Source of the DNA: Candidatus Binatia bacterium | GTDB taxonomy: Bacteria > Desulfobacterota > Binatia > UBA12015 | Direction: 5' to 3' | NCBI GenBank assembly: GCA_019749875.1 | Contig: JAIEPK010000358.1 | Location: 1 to 48,330, forward strand | DNA length: 48,330 bases | Shown here: in pieces, positions 9,149 through 22,371 of the stretch | Layout: each line of letters begins with the position of its first letter | Position numbering within the stretch: position 1 is the stretch's first letter | Notes under the pieces: model-generated | The model's database searches: none | What the model was told of the DNA's origin: nothing | Seen by the model: the letters and a program-made list of their open reading frames with translations, nothing else | Program-made: the position numbers and the translations under genes

Positions 9149-11379
9149 TGGCGACGCTGCCGCTCGCCGAGGAGGAGCTCGTCGCGCGCTTCGGGCCGCA
9201 TCTGAACCGGCAGCCGCCGGGCGGCTGGAACGCCGGGCTGGACATCGACCGCGAGGTACCGACGCACTGCTGCTTCTGCGGCCAGCAGTGCGGCATCGTG
9301 CTCAAGGTCAAGGACGAGCGCGTGGTCGGCTTCGAGCCGCGCTACGACTTCCCGTTCAACGAGGGCAAGCTGTGCCCGAAGGGCGTCAAGCGCTATCTCC
9401 AGGGCAGCCACCCGGACCGCCTGCTCGCCCCGCTCGAGCGCGACCCGGCCGATCCCGCCGGCTTCCGGCAGATCTCGTGGGAGACGGCGCTCGAGCGCAC
9501 CGCCGCGGAGATCCGCCGCATCCAGGCGGCGTACGGACCGAACGCGTTCGCGATGCTCTCGGGCGTGTCGCTGACCAACGAGAAGTCGTACCTGGTCGGC
9601 AAGTTCGCGCGGCTCGCGCTCGGCACGGCGAACCTCGACTACAACGGGCGGCTCTGCATGGTGTCGGCCGGGGCGGCGAACAAGAAGGCGCTCGGCATCG
9701 ATCGCGCGTCGAACCCGTGGAGCGACATCCGGCTCGCCGACGTCGTCTTCATCGCCGGCGCGAACGTCGCCGAGTGCGCGCCGATCACCACCAGCTACGT
9801 GTGGCAGGCGCGCGATCGCGGCGCGAAGCTGATCGTCGCGGACCCGCGCGTCACGCCGCTCGCACGCACCGCCGACGTCTTCCTCGGGCTGCGCCCCGGA
9901 ACGGACTCGGCGCTGATGGGCGCGATCCTGAACGTGCTCATCGCGCGCGACTGGCTCGACCACGCGTTCATCGCGGCGCACACCGAGGACTTCGAGGAGG
10001 CCGCACGCGCGGTCGCGGACCACACGCCGCAGTGGGCAGCGGGCGTGTGCGGCGTCCCGGCGGCGCGCATCGAGCAGGCCGCCGAGCTCTGGGGCACGTC
10101 GCGTACCGGCATGCTGCTGCACGCGCGCGGCATCGAGCACCATACGAAGGGCGTCGAGAACGTGCTGTCGTGCATCAACCTCGGGCTCGCGACCGGCAAG
10201 TACGGCAAGCCCGGCTGCGGCGTGACCACGATCACCGGACAGGGCAACGGCCAGGGCGGTCGCGAGCAGGGTCACAAGTGCGACCAGCTGCCCGGCAACC
10301 GCGACATCACCAACCCCGAGCACCGCGCCCACGTCGCATCGGTCTGGGGCTGCGACGAGAGCGAGATCCCGGGCAAGGGCCTCACCGCGCAGGAGATCGT
10401 GAACGCGATCCACGCGGGCGAGATCAAGGGCCTGCTGTCGATCTGCTTCAACCCCGCGGTGTCGCTGCCCGACACCAGCTTCACCGCCGCGGCGCTCGAC
10501 AAGCTCGAATTCTACGCCGTCATCGAGTTCTTCCTCTCCGAGACGGCGCAGCACGCCGACGTGGTGCTGCCGGGCTCGCTGCACGAGGAGGACGAGGGCA
10601 CCAGCACGACCGTCGAGGGCCGCGTCGTCAAGATCAACGCCGCCATCAAGCCGCCGGGCGAGGCACGGCTCGACTGGCAGATCCTGGTCGACCTCGCGCA
10701 TCGCCTCGGCCGCGGCCAGTACTTCCCGTACGGCTCGACCGAGGAGATCTTCACCGAGCTGCGCCGCGCGTCGCACGGCGGGACGGCCGACTACGGCGGC
10801 ATCACGTGGCAGCGCGTGGTCGACGAGCAGGGCGTGTTCTGGCCGTGCCCGAGCGAGGGACATCCCGGCACGGAGCGGCTCTACGAGGGCGGGCGCTTCT
10901 ACACCCCGAGCGGCCGCGCGAAGTTCCACCCGGTGCGCTGGCGGCCGCCGGCGGAGGAGATCGACGACGCGTACCCGATCTGGCTCACCACCGGGCGCGT
11001 CGTGAGCCAGTACCTGTCGGGCACGCAGACGCGGCGCATCGGGCCGCTCGTCGAGCAGTACCCGGAGCCGCTGTGCGAGATGCACCCGCAGCTCGCCGCA
11101 CGCCTCGGCGTCGCGGACGGCGACCTCGTCCGCGTGCGCTCGCGCCGCGGCGAGATCACGCTGCCGGCGGCGGTGGTCGCGACCATCCGTCCCGACACCG
11201 TGTTCATCCCGTACCACTGGCCGGGAAGGCAGGCCGCGAACCAGCTCACGCAGCGCGCGCTCGATCCGATCTCGAAGATCCCCGAGTACAAGGTGTCGGC
11301 GGTCGCGATCGAGCGCCTCGGTCCGGGTCGCGGCACGACCGACGCGCGCGACATGTCGCTGGAAGGAACGCCGGCTTGA
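9148..11379 (+). CDS. Molybdopterin oxidoreductase, NarB/NasA-like (probable nitrate reductase)
   Basis: A 743-residue catalytic subunit of the DMSO-reductase superfamily. The N-terminal [4Fe-4S] motif uses C41, C44, C48 and C76 ([10 protein letters not shown], then EGKLCPKG). The motif [19 protein letters not shown] puts a cysteine (C170) at the molybdenum ligand position, as in NarB/NasA/NapA and unlike the aspartate of NarG. The C-terminal molydop-binding domain is present. There is no Tat signal, so it works in the cytoplasm. It lacks the extra C-terminal [2Fe-2S] domain of some NasA proteins. A GGGAGGG ribosome site (9133-9139) precedes ATG 9148. Nitrate is the likely substrate from the RLCM-type motif and the NnrS/HPP context, but a related oxyanion cannot be excluded. 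Confidence 0.85.
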   Translation: MATLPLAEEELVARFGPHLNRQPPGGWNAGLDIDREVPTHCCFCGQQCGIVLKVKDERVVGFEPRYDFPFNEGKLCPKGVKRYLQGSHPDRLLAPLERDPADPAGFRQISWETALERTAAEIRRIQAAYGPNAFAMLSGVSLTNEKSYLVGKFARLALGTANLDYNGRLCMVSAGAANKKALGIDRASNPWSDIRLADVVFIAGANVAECAPITTSYVWQARDRGAKLIVADPRVTPLARTADVFLGLRPGTDSALMGAILNVLIARDWLDHAFIAAHTEDFEEAARAVADHTPQWAAGVCGVPAARIEQAAELWGTSRTGMLLHARGIEHHTKGVENVLSCINLGLATGKYGKPGCGVTTITGQGNGQGGREQGHKCDQLPGNRDITNPEHRAHVASVWGCDESEIPGKGLTAQEIVNAIHAGEIKGLLSICFNPAVSLPDTSFTAAALDKLEFYAVIEFFLSETAQHADVVLPGSLHEEDEGTSTTVEGRVVKINAAIKPPGEARLDWQILVDLAHRLGRGQYFPYGSTEEIFTELRRASHGGTADYGGITWQRVVDEQGVFWPCPSEGHPGTERLYEGGRFYTPSGRAKFHPVRWRPPAEEIDDAYPIWLTTGRVVSQYLSGTQTRRIGPLVEQYPEPLCEMHPQLAARLGVADGDLVRVRSRRGEITLPAAVVATIRPDTVFIPYHWPGRQAANQLTQRALDPISKIPEYKVSAVAIERLGPGRGTTDARDMSLEGTPA

Positions 11380-12014
11380 GCCCGCTCGCACGCCGCGACG
11401 AGAAGGTCTTCGTCATCGACCAGAGCCGCTGCATCGGCTGCAAGGCGTGCGTGCAGGCGTGCGCCGAGTGCGGCACGCACCGCGGCCACTCGATGATCCA
11501 CCTCGAGTTCGCCGACCGCGGCGCGTCGACGCAGACCGTGCCGATGGTGTGCATGCACTGCGCCGATCCGACCTGCGCCGAGGTGTGCCCCGCCGATGCC
11601 ATCAAGCAGAACGAGGACGGCATCGTGCAGTCGGCGCTCAAGCCGCGCTGCATCGCGTGCGCGAGCTGCGTGCTCGCCTGCCCGTTCGGCGTGCCGAAGC
11701 TCATGGTCGAGATGAACCAGATGATGAAGTGCGACATGTGCTACGACCGCACGTCGCTCGACCTGGCACCGATGTGCGCGTCGGTGTGCCCGAGCCAGGC
11801 GCTGTGGTTCGGCACGCGCGAGGAGTTCGCCGACGCCCGTCCTGGTGTGCTGATCGACGAGTTCCTGTTCGGACGCCAGAGCGTACGCACCAAGGTGCTG
11901 ACGGTCGCACGCGAGGACGGCCCGCTCGACGTGGCGAGCGGCCGCACGGCGCGCGCGTGGCAGGACGATCCGTTCGGCCTCGAGGAGAGCGCGTGGCCCG
12001 GCAACGCACGGTGA
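11376..12014 (+). CDS. Four-cluster [4Fe-4S] ferredoxin subunit, DmsB/NrfC-like
   Basis: A 212-residue electron-transfer protein with four cysteine groups: [11 protein letters not shown] (C19 onwards), [27 protein letters not shown] and CDMCYDR...[10 protein letters not shown]. This gives four [4Fe-4S] clusters in the order typical of the beta subunits of membrane-linked molybdoenzymes. I place the start at TTG 11376, which overlaps the stop of the molybdoenzyme gene as TTGA and has GGAAGGAA (11361-11368) at good spacing; no ATG gives the full first motif. No signal sequence. It should wire the cytochrome b subunit to the molybdoenzyme. Confidence 0.88.
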   Translation: MSPLARRDEKVFVIDQSRCIGCKACVQACAECGTHRGHSMIHLEFADRGASTQTVPMVCMHCADPTCAEVCPADAIKQNEDGIVQSALKPRCIACASCVLACPFGVPKLMVEMNQMMKCDMCYDRTSLDLAPMCASVCPSQALWFGTREEFADARPGVLIDEFLFGRQSVRTKVLTVAREDGPLDVASGRTARAWQDDPFGLEESAWPGNAR

Positions 12015-12029
12015 TCGCGGAGGGCGTTG

Positions 12030-12527
12030 ATGGCTGAAGCCCGGGTTCCGAAGTGGCGCACCGACTTCCCGTTCACCGCCGAGGGCGAGGACGAGGTCAC
12101 GCGGCGCGAGTTCGCGCGCTACCTCGTGCTCGCGTCGGCGGCGTTCGCCGCGACCAGCGTCGGCGTCGCGGCATGGACGTCGTCCCTGCCCGTCCTGCAC
12201 GGCCCCGCGCGCGCGATCGTGCCGGCGCGCGAGCTGCCGCCGGGCGGCACGGTGCTGTTCCGCTACCCGGAGGAGCACGACCCGGCGATCCTGGTGCGCC
12301 TGCACGACGGCGCGCTGCGCGCGTTCAGCCAGAAGTGCACGCACCTCGGCTGCGTCGTCTACTTCGAGGCCGCGCGCGACCGCATGATCTGCCCGTGCCA
12401 CGACGGCGTGTTCGCGGCGCGCGACGGCGTGGTGCTCGCGGGGCCGCCGCAGCGGCCGCTCGCGCGCATCGCGGTGGAGGAGCGCACCGACGGCATGATC
12501 TGGACGCTCGCGCAGGAGGTGGGCTGA
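12030..12527 (+). CDS. Tat-anchored Rieske [2Fe-2S] protein
   Basis: A 165-residue protein with a twin-arginine motif TRREFARYL (R25, R26) before a single hydrophobic helix (about 31-50), then a Rieske fold. The cluster ligands are C103, H105, C121 and H124 (CTHLGC and CPCHDG), with C108 and C123 placed for the stabilising disulfide. The second box reads CPCHDG where bc1-type proteins usually have CPCHGS. It is therefore an extracytoplasmic, membrane-tethered high-potential carrier encoded with a cytoplasmic molybdoenzyme. The start is ATG 12030 with GGAGGGC just upstream; TTG 12027 is an alternative. A bc-type or quinol-oxidation role is inferred. Confidence 0.9.
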   Translation: MAEARVPKWRTDFPFTAEGEDEVTRREFARYLVLASAAFAATSVGVAAWTSSLPVLHGPARAIVPARELPPGGTVLFRYPEEHDPAILVRLHDGALRAFSQKCTHLGCVVYFEAARDRMICPCHDGVFAARDGVVLAGPPQRPLARIAVEERTDGMIWTLAQEVG

Positions 12528-12721
12528 TGGCGCGGCCACACGAGATCTCGAGCGCGCTCGGCGTGTTCGTCGGCGTGCTGCTGTCGCTGCAGATTTTTCT
12601 CCTGACCGTCGGCCTCGACGCCCTGCACGCGCGCGACGCGAGGCTCGCCTGGACCGCGGCGGGCTGCTCGGTCGTCCTCGCGCTCGGATCGGCGGCGTTC
12701 TACCGGCACCTGCGCCGATGA
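12527..12721 (+). CDS. Small membrane protein of the molybdoenzyme operon
   Basis: A 64-residue protein with two predicted transmembrane helices (about residues 10-28 and 43-60) joined by a short loop LDALHARDARLA. Start ATG 12527 overlaps the Rieske stop by one base and follows an AGGAGGTGGG ribosome site; its own stop overlaps the HPP start as ATGA. This tight packing argues that it is a real accessory subunit. I do not recognise a family. It could be a small cytochrome-associated subunit or an assembly factor; no cysteines or histidines form an obvious cofactor site. Confidence 0.7.
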   Translation: MARPHEISSALGVFVGVLLSLQIFLLTVGLDALHARDARLAWTAAGCSVVLALGSAAFYRHLRR

Positions 12722-13401
12722 GCGCGGGGCGAGGCCCGGAAGCGCCGCCGCCCGGCGTCAAGCCGTCTCCGGGACCGATCGGCGGCGAGCTGGTGCACGT
12801 GCTGCGCGGGCTCGCGCACCGCTTCCAGATCCCGGTGCTCGTCGAGCACCACTCGCGGCTCGGCATCCTCGGCCTGTTCGCGTTCGTGAACGGCGTCGTG
12901 TCGATCGGCCTCATGGCCGCGGCGGCGCTCGCCACCGGTGCGCCGTTCATCTTCCCGTCGCTCGGGCCGACGGCATTCCTGCTGTTCTACACCCCGACGC
13001 AGCCGGCCGCGTCGCCGCGCAACACCATCGGCGGGCATCTGATCGGCGTCGGTGCGGGCTATCTTTCGCTGGTGGTGTTCGGCTTGACGACGCGCGGCCC
13101 GGCGCTGGCCGAAGGGGTGGCGTGGACCAACGTCGCGGCGGCGGCGCTGTCGCTCGGCCTGACCAGCGGCGCGATGGTCTGGTGCAAGGTCCCGCACCCG
13201 CCCGCGGGTGCGACCACGCTCATCGTGGCGCTCGGCATCCTGCGCGCGCCGTGGCAGCTCGCGGTGCTGATGCTGGCCGTGTGCCTGCTCGTGCTGCAGG
13301 GGATCGTGATCAACCGTCTCGCCGGCATCGACTACCCGCTCTGGGCGCCGCGCGCGGCCGGGCCCGGACCGGGGGCGACGCCTTCCGGCGGCACGGCCTG
13401 A
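12718..13401 (+). CDS. HPP family membrane protein (probable nitrite transporter)
   Basis: A 227-residue protein with about four to five transmembrane helices and the defining HPP motif in CKVPHPPAGATTLIVALGI (HPP near residues 159-161). The conserved PSLGPTAFLLFYTP and SPRNTIGGH also match. HPP proteins of cyanobacteria and chloroplasts have been linked to nitrite transport, which suits a position at the end of a nitrate-reductase-like operon. The start ATG 12718 overlaps the previous stop by four bases. The N-terminal 20 residues are Pro/Gly-rich and probably disordered. The operon appears to end here, before a separate dipeptidase gene. Confidence 0.85.
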   Translation: MSAGRGPEAPPPGVKPSPGPIGGELVHVLRGLAHRFQIPVLVEHHSRLGILGLFAFVNGVVSIGLMAAAALATGAPFIFPSLGPTAFLLFYTPTQPAASPRNTIGGHLIGVGAGYLSLVVFGLTTRGPALAEGVAWTNVAAAALSLGLTSGAMVWCKVPHPPAGATTLIVALGILRAPWQLAVLMLAVCLLVLQGIVINRLAGIDYPLWAPRAAGPGPGATPSGGTA

Positions 13402-13466
13402 GCGCGCCGTCCGGCCGGCACGTCGCGCCGTTGAAGCCGGACGTCCGCGCGGATAGCGATGGCGGC

Positions 13467-14582
13467 ATGTCCTCCGTCGCCCCCGTCTCCGCCGCCCCTG
13501 CCCGCTCGCGCCTCGACTGGCGCGACCACCGCAACGACCGCGACGCCTGGACGCGCGCGCTCGGCATCTCGCGCGAGGCGATCGACGTCTACCTCGCGAG
13601 CGACGTCATCGACCTGCACGTCGACTCGTTCATCTGGACGCGCATCTTCGGCTACGACCTGCGGCGCCGGCACGGCCACGGCCTGCTCGGCGCGCGCGCC
13701 TACTCGATGGTCGACATCCCGCGCGTGCGGGAGGCGGCGCTCACCGGTGCGATCTGGGTCATCACCACCAACCCGTGGCAGAGCACCGCGCGCCGCCCGG
13801 ACGTGTTCGTCGAGAACGTGCGTCGCTTGCAGGGGATCCTCGAGAGCGTGCCGGAGGACGTCGCCGTGGTGCGCAACGTCGCGGAGTACCGCCGTGCGCG
13901 CGCCGCGGACAGGCACGCGGCGTTCATCGGCATCCAGGGCGGCAACGCGCTCGACCGCGACCCGTGGTCGCTCGACCTCATCCCCGACGACCTCGTGGTG
14001 CGGATCACACTCGTGCACCTGACCAACTCCCGGCTCGGCGTCACCAGCGCGCCGAAGGGCGGGCGCACGGGCGAAGGCCTCACCGAGCTCGGCCGCGACT
14101 ACGTCCGCCGCATGAACGAGAAGCGCATCCTGGTCGACCTCGCGCACATCAACCGCGAGGGCTTCTTCGACGCGATCGCCGTGCACGACCGGACGATCCC
14201 GTTTCTGGTCACGCACACCGGCGTGTCGGGCGTGCACCCGCACTGGCGCAACCTCGACGACGAGCAGCTGCGCGCGGTCGCGAACGCCGGCGGCACGGTC
14301 GGCATCATGTACCACGCGCCGTTCCTCGGCGACCCGTGGCTCGGCGGCCACGCCGAGACCATCGTCAAGCATATCGCCCACGTCGTCGACACGATCGGCG
14401 AGGACCACGCCTCGATCGGCAGCGACTACGACGGCGCGATCCATCCGCCGCGCGACATGCCGACGATCCTCGAGCTGCCGCGGCTGGTCGAGCCGATGCT
14501 GCGTCGCGGCTGGAGCGCCGAGCGGATCGGCAAGATCCTCGGCGGCAACTTCCTGCGCGTGGTCGAGGCCGTACGCGGCTGA
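13467..14582 (+). CDS. Membrane dipeptidase-like protein, peptidase family M19
   Basis: A 371-residue amidohydrolase-fold protein. The zinc motif HxD is H51-V-D53 (DLHVDSF); the later histidines are in [15 protein letters not shown] and [13 protein letters not shown], and the aspartate is in GSDYDGAI. At the position of the metal-bridging glutamate (GxEGG in renal dipeptidase) it has Gln157 in GIQGGNAL. That change could mean one metal site, altered chemistry or another substrate. No signal peptide is evident at ATG 13467, so it is probably cytoplasmic. It is the first gene after the HPP gene, separated by 65 bases, and may have its own promoter. Confidence 0.8.
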   Translation: MSSVAPVSAAPARSRLDWRDHRNDRDAWTRALGISREAIDVYLASDVIDLHVDSFIWTRIFGYDLRRRHGHGLLGARAYSMVDIPRVREAALTGAIWVITTNPWQSTARRPDVFVENVRRLQGILESVPEDVAVVRNVAEYRRARAADRHAAFIGIQGGNALDRDPWSLDLIPDDLVVRITLVHLTNSRLGVTSAPKGGRTGEGLTELGRDYVRRMNEKRILVDLAHINREGFFDAIAVHDRTIPFLVTHTGVSGVHPHWRNLDDEQLRAVANAGGTVGIMYHAPFLGDPWLGGHAETIVKHIAHVVDTIGEDHASIGSDYDGAIHPPRDMPTILELPRLVEPMLRRGWSAERIGKILGGNFLRVVEAVRG

Positions 14583-14727
14583 CGTCCACACCGGCTGCGC
14601 CGGCCACGAGGGGATGGAGACGCACCGGGCGTTTTCATCCGACGGACGCCGCGGCAGCCGGCACGGCGTGCGCCGGCGTCAAGAAGAGGCCTTTTCGAGG
14701 CCGCGCCCGCTTCGTACACTCCGCGCC

Positions 14728-17700
14728 ATGCGCAGCGGCGAATCGCTCTCGGCGGCCGGATCCTGCGTCCGCAAGCTGGTCGGTCTCCTCCTGGTCGCGT
14801 CCGTGCTCGGCCTACCCGGCGTCGCGCGGGCGCATCGCGCGTACCTCGTGCCCGACAACCACACCGACTACGGCTGGAACGCGACCACGGCGGCGTACGA
14901 GGCGTCGATGCTGTCCGAGCTCGACTACTACCTCGGGCGCATCGCCGCGACCGCAGGCAACCCGCCCGACGAGCAGGCCCGCTTCATGGCGGACTGCTGG
15001 TACTACCTGTGGCTCTACGAGAAGAACCGCACCCCGGCGCAGTTCCAGTCGCTGATCGCGGCCATGCAGTCGGGACACGTGACGGTGCCGCTCAACCCGT
15101 TCGTGACGCTCTACGGCGCGATTCCCACCGAGGCGGCGATCCGCGCCGGCTCGTACCCGGGACGGATCGAGCGCGCGTACGGCGTCGGCTTCTCGATCGC
15201 CCAGGACATCGAGAACCAGACCACCCCGTGGGGCCTCGCCAGCATCTGGGCCGGCAGCCGCGTCAAGTACACGTGGAAAGGCGTCTGCGGCTGCGCCACC
15301 CAGGCGCCGTTCGCCGACCAGACGCACGAGGTGTTCCGCTGGCAGGGCCCGGACGACCAGACGCTGCTCCAGAAGTGGTACGCATTCGACAACAACCAGT
15401 CGTGGGGCGGCTACGCCGAGGCGCGCTTGCACCTGTCCCAAGCAGGGATCCAGAACTCGATCACGCACTTCGCCGCGCGGCCACCGTTCCTGCCGATCAC
15501 CGGGCTGTTCGGCTACGGCTGGGACGACGTCAATTACCAGAGCACGAGCTTCGAGTCGGTGGTCGCGGCGTGGAACGCGGCGCATCCCGGCGGCGACACG
15601 GCGCGCGTGTCGAACGGCGTCGACTACTTCCAGGACCTCGAGTCGTACGCCGGCCAGCTCCCCACGCTGCGCGGCGGCTGGGGCAACGACTGGGATCTGT
15701 GGCCGGCAGCACTCGCCGAGCAGACCGCGCGCACCCGCCGCGCGATCGAGCGCCTGCGCACCGCCGAGGCGCTCGCGACGCTGGTGCACGCGCACGACGC
15801 GAGCTTCTGGCCGTCACGCCAGGCCGCGCTCGAGGCGGCGATGGTCGACTACCACAAGTACTTCGAGCACGGCTGGGGCGACGGCGGCGTCGGGCTGCAG
15901 TACGTGATCGACAACAAGCGCGCCTGGGCGTCGAGCATCGCCGGCACCGTCGCGACGGTCGACGCGCAGGCCGGCGCCGCCGCGGCGAATCTCTTCGCCA
16001 CGCCCGACGAGGATCGCTTCGTGGTCTTCAACCCGCTCGCGTTCGCGCGCACCGACTACGCCGACGTGCCGGTCACGGGCGCCGGACCGTGGATCGTCAC
16101 CGACGTCGCGAGCGCGACGGAGGTGCCGAGCCAGGCGGTGACGATCGGCGGCCAGAGCTATCTGCGCGTGCTCGCCGCCAACGTGCCGTCGCTCGGCTGG
16201 CGCGTGTACCGCTACGCTCCGGGCACGCCCGCGAGCCTGCCGAACGCTGCGACCGTCGCCGGCAACCGCATCGAGAGCGCGCTCTACCGCGTCGATCTCG
16301 GCACGCGCGGCGAGCTCACCAGCGCCTTCGACAAGCTCGCCGCGCGCGAGATGGCGGGTGCTGCGCTCAACGACTTCGGCAGCGGCACGTCGGCTGGCTT
16401 GACGGTCGAGAACGCGGGGCCGGTGTCCGTCACGCTGCGCCGCGACGTCGCCGGATCACCCGCGCGCCGGGTGCGCGTGACGCTCGCGCTCGACGTCGAC
16501 CGAATCGAGATCGAGGACGAGATCCTGCAAACGGCGAGCGGCGAGCGGACGTACCGCTTCGCGGTCAACCTGACGGCACCGCAGATCCGCTTCGAGGAGG
16601 TCGGCGCGATCGCGCGCCCCGGGCTCGTCGCGCAGGGCGGCGACTTCCTGCCCGGCACGCGCTCGGATTTCATGACGCTCAACCACTTCGCGAGCTTCAC
16701 GAGTGCAGGCTACGTCGTCACCCTATCCAACTGGGACGCGTTCGCGATGAAGATCGGCAGCAGCACGCCGACCAGCTTCGACCTCGGCGGAGCGGACGTC
16801 CGCGTGCTCGCGGCGGGCAATCCGTCGAGCAGCGACATCTCCAACCAGGGCGGAGACGCGTACTTCCTGAACCGCTTCGCGCTGCACGGCGCGAGCGGTG
16901 CATACTCCGGCGCCGCTGCGATGCGCACGAGCCTCGCGCACCAGAACCCGCTGCGCGTCTTGGCGCTCGGTCGGAACCAGAGTGGGCCGATCACCGCGGC
17001 GACGGCGAGCCTCGTGTCGATCGACGCGCCCGGCGTGGTCGTCACCGCCGTCAAGCCAGCCGAGGAAGGCGAGCGGGGCGTCGTGGTGCGCGCATGGGAG
17101 CTCGACGGATCACCGGCGAGCGTCGCGATCGACGCCGCGGCGCTCGCGCCGACCGCGGCGCACCAGGTGTCGCTGGTCGAGACCGACGTCGCCGGAGCTT
17201 CGCTGTCGGGCGGCGTGGTCGACGCGACGATCGGCGCCAACCAGATCAAGGCCTGGCGCATCGTGCCGGCGAGCTCGTGCGTCGAAGAGACACCCGGCGA
17301 CAACTGCCCGTGCACCGCGAATCCGTCGCAGGCCGATGGCGACGGCGACGGCATCGGCGACGCATGCGACGACTGCCCCGCCGTCGCCGACCCGGCGCAA
17401 CAGGACGCCGACTTCGACGGCACGGGCGACGCCTGCGACCTGTGCACGACCACGATCCCGGGCCAGACCGCGTGGGCGAAGCGCGGCCTCGTCGCCGGCC
17501 GCGTCCACGACGGCGTCCCCGGCAACGACCGCTTGACCGTCAAGGGCCGGTTCCGCATGGCCACCGGCGCGTTCGGCATCGACCCGCTCGCCGACGGGCT
17601 GCGGCTGCAGATCCGGGCCGCGAACGGAGCCCCGCGCGTCGACCTCACCCTGCCGCCGGGCAGCTCTGCAGCGCCGGGTCCAGGGTGGTCGCGCAACGGC

Positions 17701-17970
17701 CCCGGGACCGCGTACACGTTCCGCGACCTCACCCCGGGCGGCAGCGGCGGGGTGAAGCGCGCGACCGTCCGGGACAAGGGGTCCGGGCTCGTCGAGGTGA
17801 CCCTCGCCGCGAGCCTCGGCAGCTACGCGCTCTCCCCCGCGGACCTGCCCCTCGCACTGACGATCGTGCCCGGCGGGGCGAGCGCCAGCGCCGCGGGCGA
17901 GTGCGGCGAGGTCGACTTCGCGCCGAGCTGCGCGGCCAACACGGCCGGCACGACGCTGCGCTGCAAGTAG
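14728..17970 (+). CDS. Exported GH38-like glycoside hydrolase with thrombospondin-3 repeats
   Basis: A 1080-residue protein with a Sec signal peptide (residues 1-35). The mature N-terminus PDNHTDYGW carries the HxDxGW zinc motif of GH38 alpha-mannosidases (H45, D47). D160 in [14 protein letters not shown] is placed like the family nucleophile. After the catalytic part come beta-sandwich regions. Two thrombospondin type 3 calcium repeats follow near 860-905 ([14 protein letters not shown], then [14 protein letters not shown]). The final module of about 150 residues starts around [13 protein letters not shown] and is shared in type with other exported proteins here. The upstream frame (to 14614) is non-signal filler, so ATG 14728 is preferred. 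Mannosidase activity is an inference; the fold match is partial. Confidence 0.7.
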   Translation: MRSGESLSAAGSCVRKLVGLLLVASVLGLPGVARAHRAYLVPDNHTDYGWNATTAAYEASMLSELDYYLGRIAATAGNPPDEQARFMADCWYYLWLYEKNRTPAQFQSLIAAMQSGHVTVPLNPFVTLYGAIPTEAAIRAGSYPGRIERAYGVGFSIAQDIENQTTPWGLASIWAGSRVKYTWKGVCGCATQAPFADQTHEVFRWQGPDDQTLLQKWYAFDNNQSWGGYAEARLHLSQAGIQNSITHFAARPPFLPITGLFGYGWDDVNYQSTSFESVVAAWNAAHPGGDTARVSNGVDYFQDLESYAGQLPTLRGGWGNDWDLWPAALAEQTARTRRAIERLRTAEALATLVHAHDASFWPSRQAALEAAMVDYHKYFEHGWGDGGVGLQYVIDNKRAWASSIAGTVATVDAQAGAAAANLFATPDEDRFVVFNPLAFARTDYADVPVTGAGPWIVTDVASATEVPSQAVTIGGQSYLRVLAANVPSLGWRVYRYAPGTPASLPNAATVAGNRIESALYRVDLGTRGELTSAFDKLAAREMAGAALNDFGSGTSAGLTVENAGPVSVTLRRDVAGSPARRVRVTLALDVDRIEIEDEILQTASGERTYRFAVNLTAPQIRFEEVGAIARPGLVAQGGDFLPGTRSDFMTLNHFASFTSAGYVVTLSNWDAFAMKIGSSTPTSFDLGGADVRVLAAGNPSSSDISNQGGDAYFLNRFALHGASGAYSGAAAMRTSLAHQNPLRVLALGRNQSGPITAATASLVSIDAPGVVVTAVKPAEEGERGVVVRAWELDGSPASVAIDAAALAPTAAHQVSLVETDVAGASLSGGVVDATIGANQIKAWRIVPASSCVEETPGDNCPCTANPSQADGDGDGIGDACDDCPAVADPAQQDADFDGTGDACDLCTTTIPGQTAWAKRGLVAGRVHDGVPGNDRLTVKGRFRMATGAFGIDPLADGLRLQIRAANGAPRVDLTLPPGSSAAPGPGWSRNGPGTAYTFRDLTPGGSGGVKRATVRDKGSGLVEVTLAASLGSYALSPADLPLALTIVPGGASASAAGECGEVDFAPSCAANTAGTTLRCK

Positions 17971-17998
17971 GTCCGCGTCCCCGCACGACGCCGGGCGG

Positions 17999-18056
17999 AC
18001 GCCACCGCGGACGACAGGCCGCACACCGCACACTGCACGCCACCGCGGACGACAGG
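17999..18056. repeat. Perfect 20-base direct repeat upstream of metH
   Basis: ACGCCACCGCGGACGACAGG occurs at 17999-18018 and again at 18037-18056, start to start 38 bases, separated by CA-rich sequence. It lies in the 198-base gap between the GH38-like gene and metH, about 110 bases before the metH start. I found no cobalamin or SAM/SAH riboswitch consensus in this gap, so the repeat is the only visible candidate control element. Confidence 0.6.
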
Positions 18057-18168
18057 TCACCCACGATCGTCGCGCGAAACGGGATGCCTCCGCCCATCCC
18101 GTCGGCTAGACTCGCGGACTCCACTCCGCGCCGACCATCCGGCGCGCCCGGGTAGAAGGGACCAGCAG

Positions 18169-21870
<3,702 letters not shown>

Positions 21871-21875
21871 CGTCC

Positions 21876-22080
21876 GCGACGGCTTCGCCCGTCGGAAATC
21901 GTCCCCGACGAACAGAAGCGGTCGATCGGCGAGGCGAGCGACCGCGTACGTCAGGCAGTCGCCGAAGCTCAGATTCGCGGCGTGGCGTCCTTTCCCGAAC
22001 CGGGCGTACGCCGCGATGGCGACCGGCCAATGGTCCTCGCCAAAGGGCACCGTCGCCATCGCCGCTGGTCGACCTGATCG
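21876..22080 (-). pseudogene. Relic of a VapC-type PIN toxin (C-terminal part)
   Basis: Read on the minus strand, this stretch encodes TVPFGEDHWPVAIAAYARFG followed by KGRHAANLSFGDCLTYAVAR and PLLFVGDDFRR. That is the characteristic C-terminal third of a VapC PIN ribonuclease (FGKG-H-A-LNFGDC-YA, LLF-GDDF). The N-terminal half with the first catalytic aspartate is absent, replaced by unrelated sequence running into the vapB promoter. It abuts the 3' end of metH and points towards it. It is therefore most likely a decayed toxin gene beside a newer VapBC pair. Confidence 0.75.
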
Positions 22081-22108
22081 CAACCGCGGCTCGACGGTTG
22101 CCCCGACC

Positions 22109-22134
22109 GCATCTGATGCACTAGCATCAGATGC
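22109..22134 (+). promoter_or_regulatory. Perfect palindromic operator of the VapBC pair
   Basis: GCATCTGATGC (22109-22119), a four-base spacer ACTA, then GCATCAGATGC (22124-22134) form an 11-base perfect inverted repeat ending exactly at the base before the vapB ATG. Toxin-antitoxin pairs usually repress themselves through such a site. TTGCCC (22098-22103) and TAGCAT (22122-22127), 18 bases apart, are possible -35 and -10 boxes. The -10 would lie inside the palindrome and the transcript would begin at or next to ATG, so it may be leaderless; there is no ribosome site. Confidence 0.8.
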
Positions 22135-22371
22135 ATGCGCACCACACTCGACATCGACGAGGACGTCCTTCGCGCCGCCAAGGAGATCGCGCGTCGTGAG
22201 CACAGGACCGCGGGCGCGGTCATCTCCGAGTTGACACGCAAGGCGTTGACCGCGGCGCCGGCGAACGCACGCGAGCGCAAGGCCACGCACGGGTTCCGGC
22301 CCTTCCCCGCCCGCGGAGGCCTCGTCACCAACGACAAGATCGACAGGCTGCGCGAGGATGACGCCTACTGA
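22135..22371 (+). CDS. vapB: VapB-type antitoxin, ribbon-helix-helix
   Basis: A 78-residue protein whose N-terminus RTTLDIDEDVLRAAKEIARR and the following AGAVISELTRKAL form a typical ribbon-helix-helix DNA-binding domain. The C-terminal part (FRPFPARGGLVTNDKIDRLR) is the toxin-neutralising tail of this subclass. It is followed by the toxin with a one-base overlap (TGATG) and preceded directly by the palindrome that it probably binds. Confidence 0.9.
   Translation: MRTTLDIDEDVLRAAKEIARREHRTAGAVISELTRKALTAAPANARERKATHGFRPFPARGGLVTNDKIDRLREDDAY

Noticed and set aside
9148-9250. Tat export of the molybdoenzyme
   Set aside because: The N-terminus [15 protein letters not shown] has no twin arginine and no hydrophobic segment; an upstream in-frame extension lies inside the cytochrome gene.
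17971-18168. Cobalamin or SAM/SAH riboswitch before metH
   Set aside because: I looked for the B12-box and SAH core patterns and could not find them; a covariance search would settle it.
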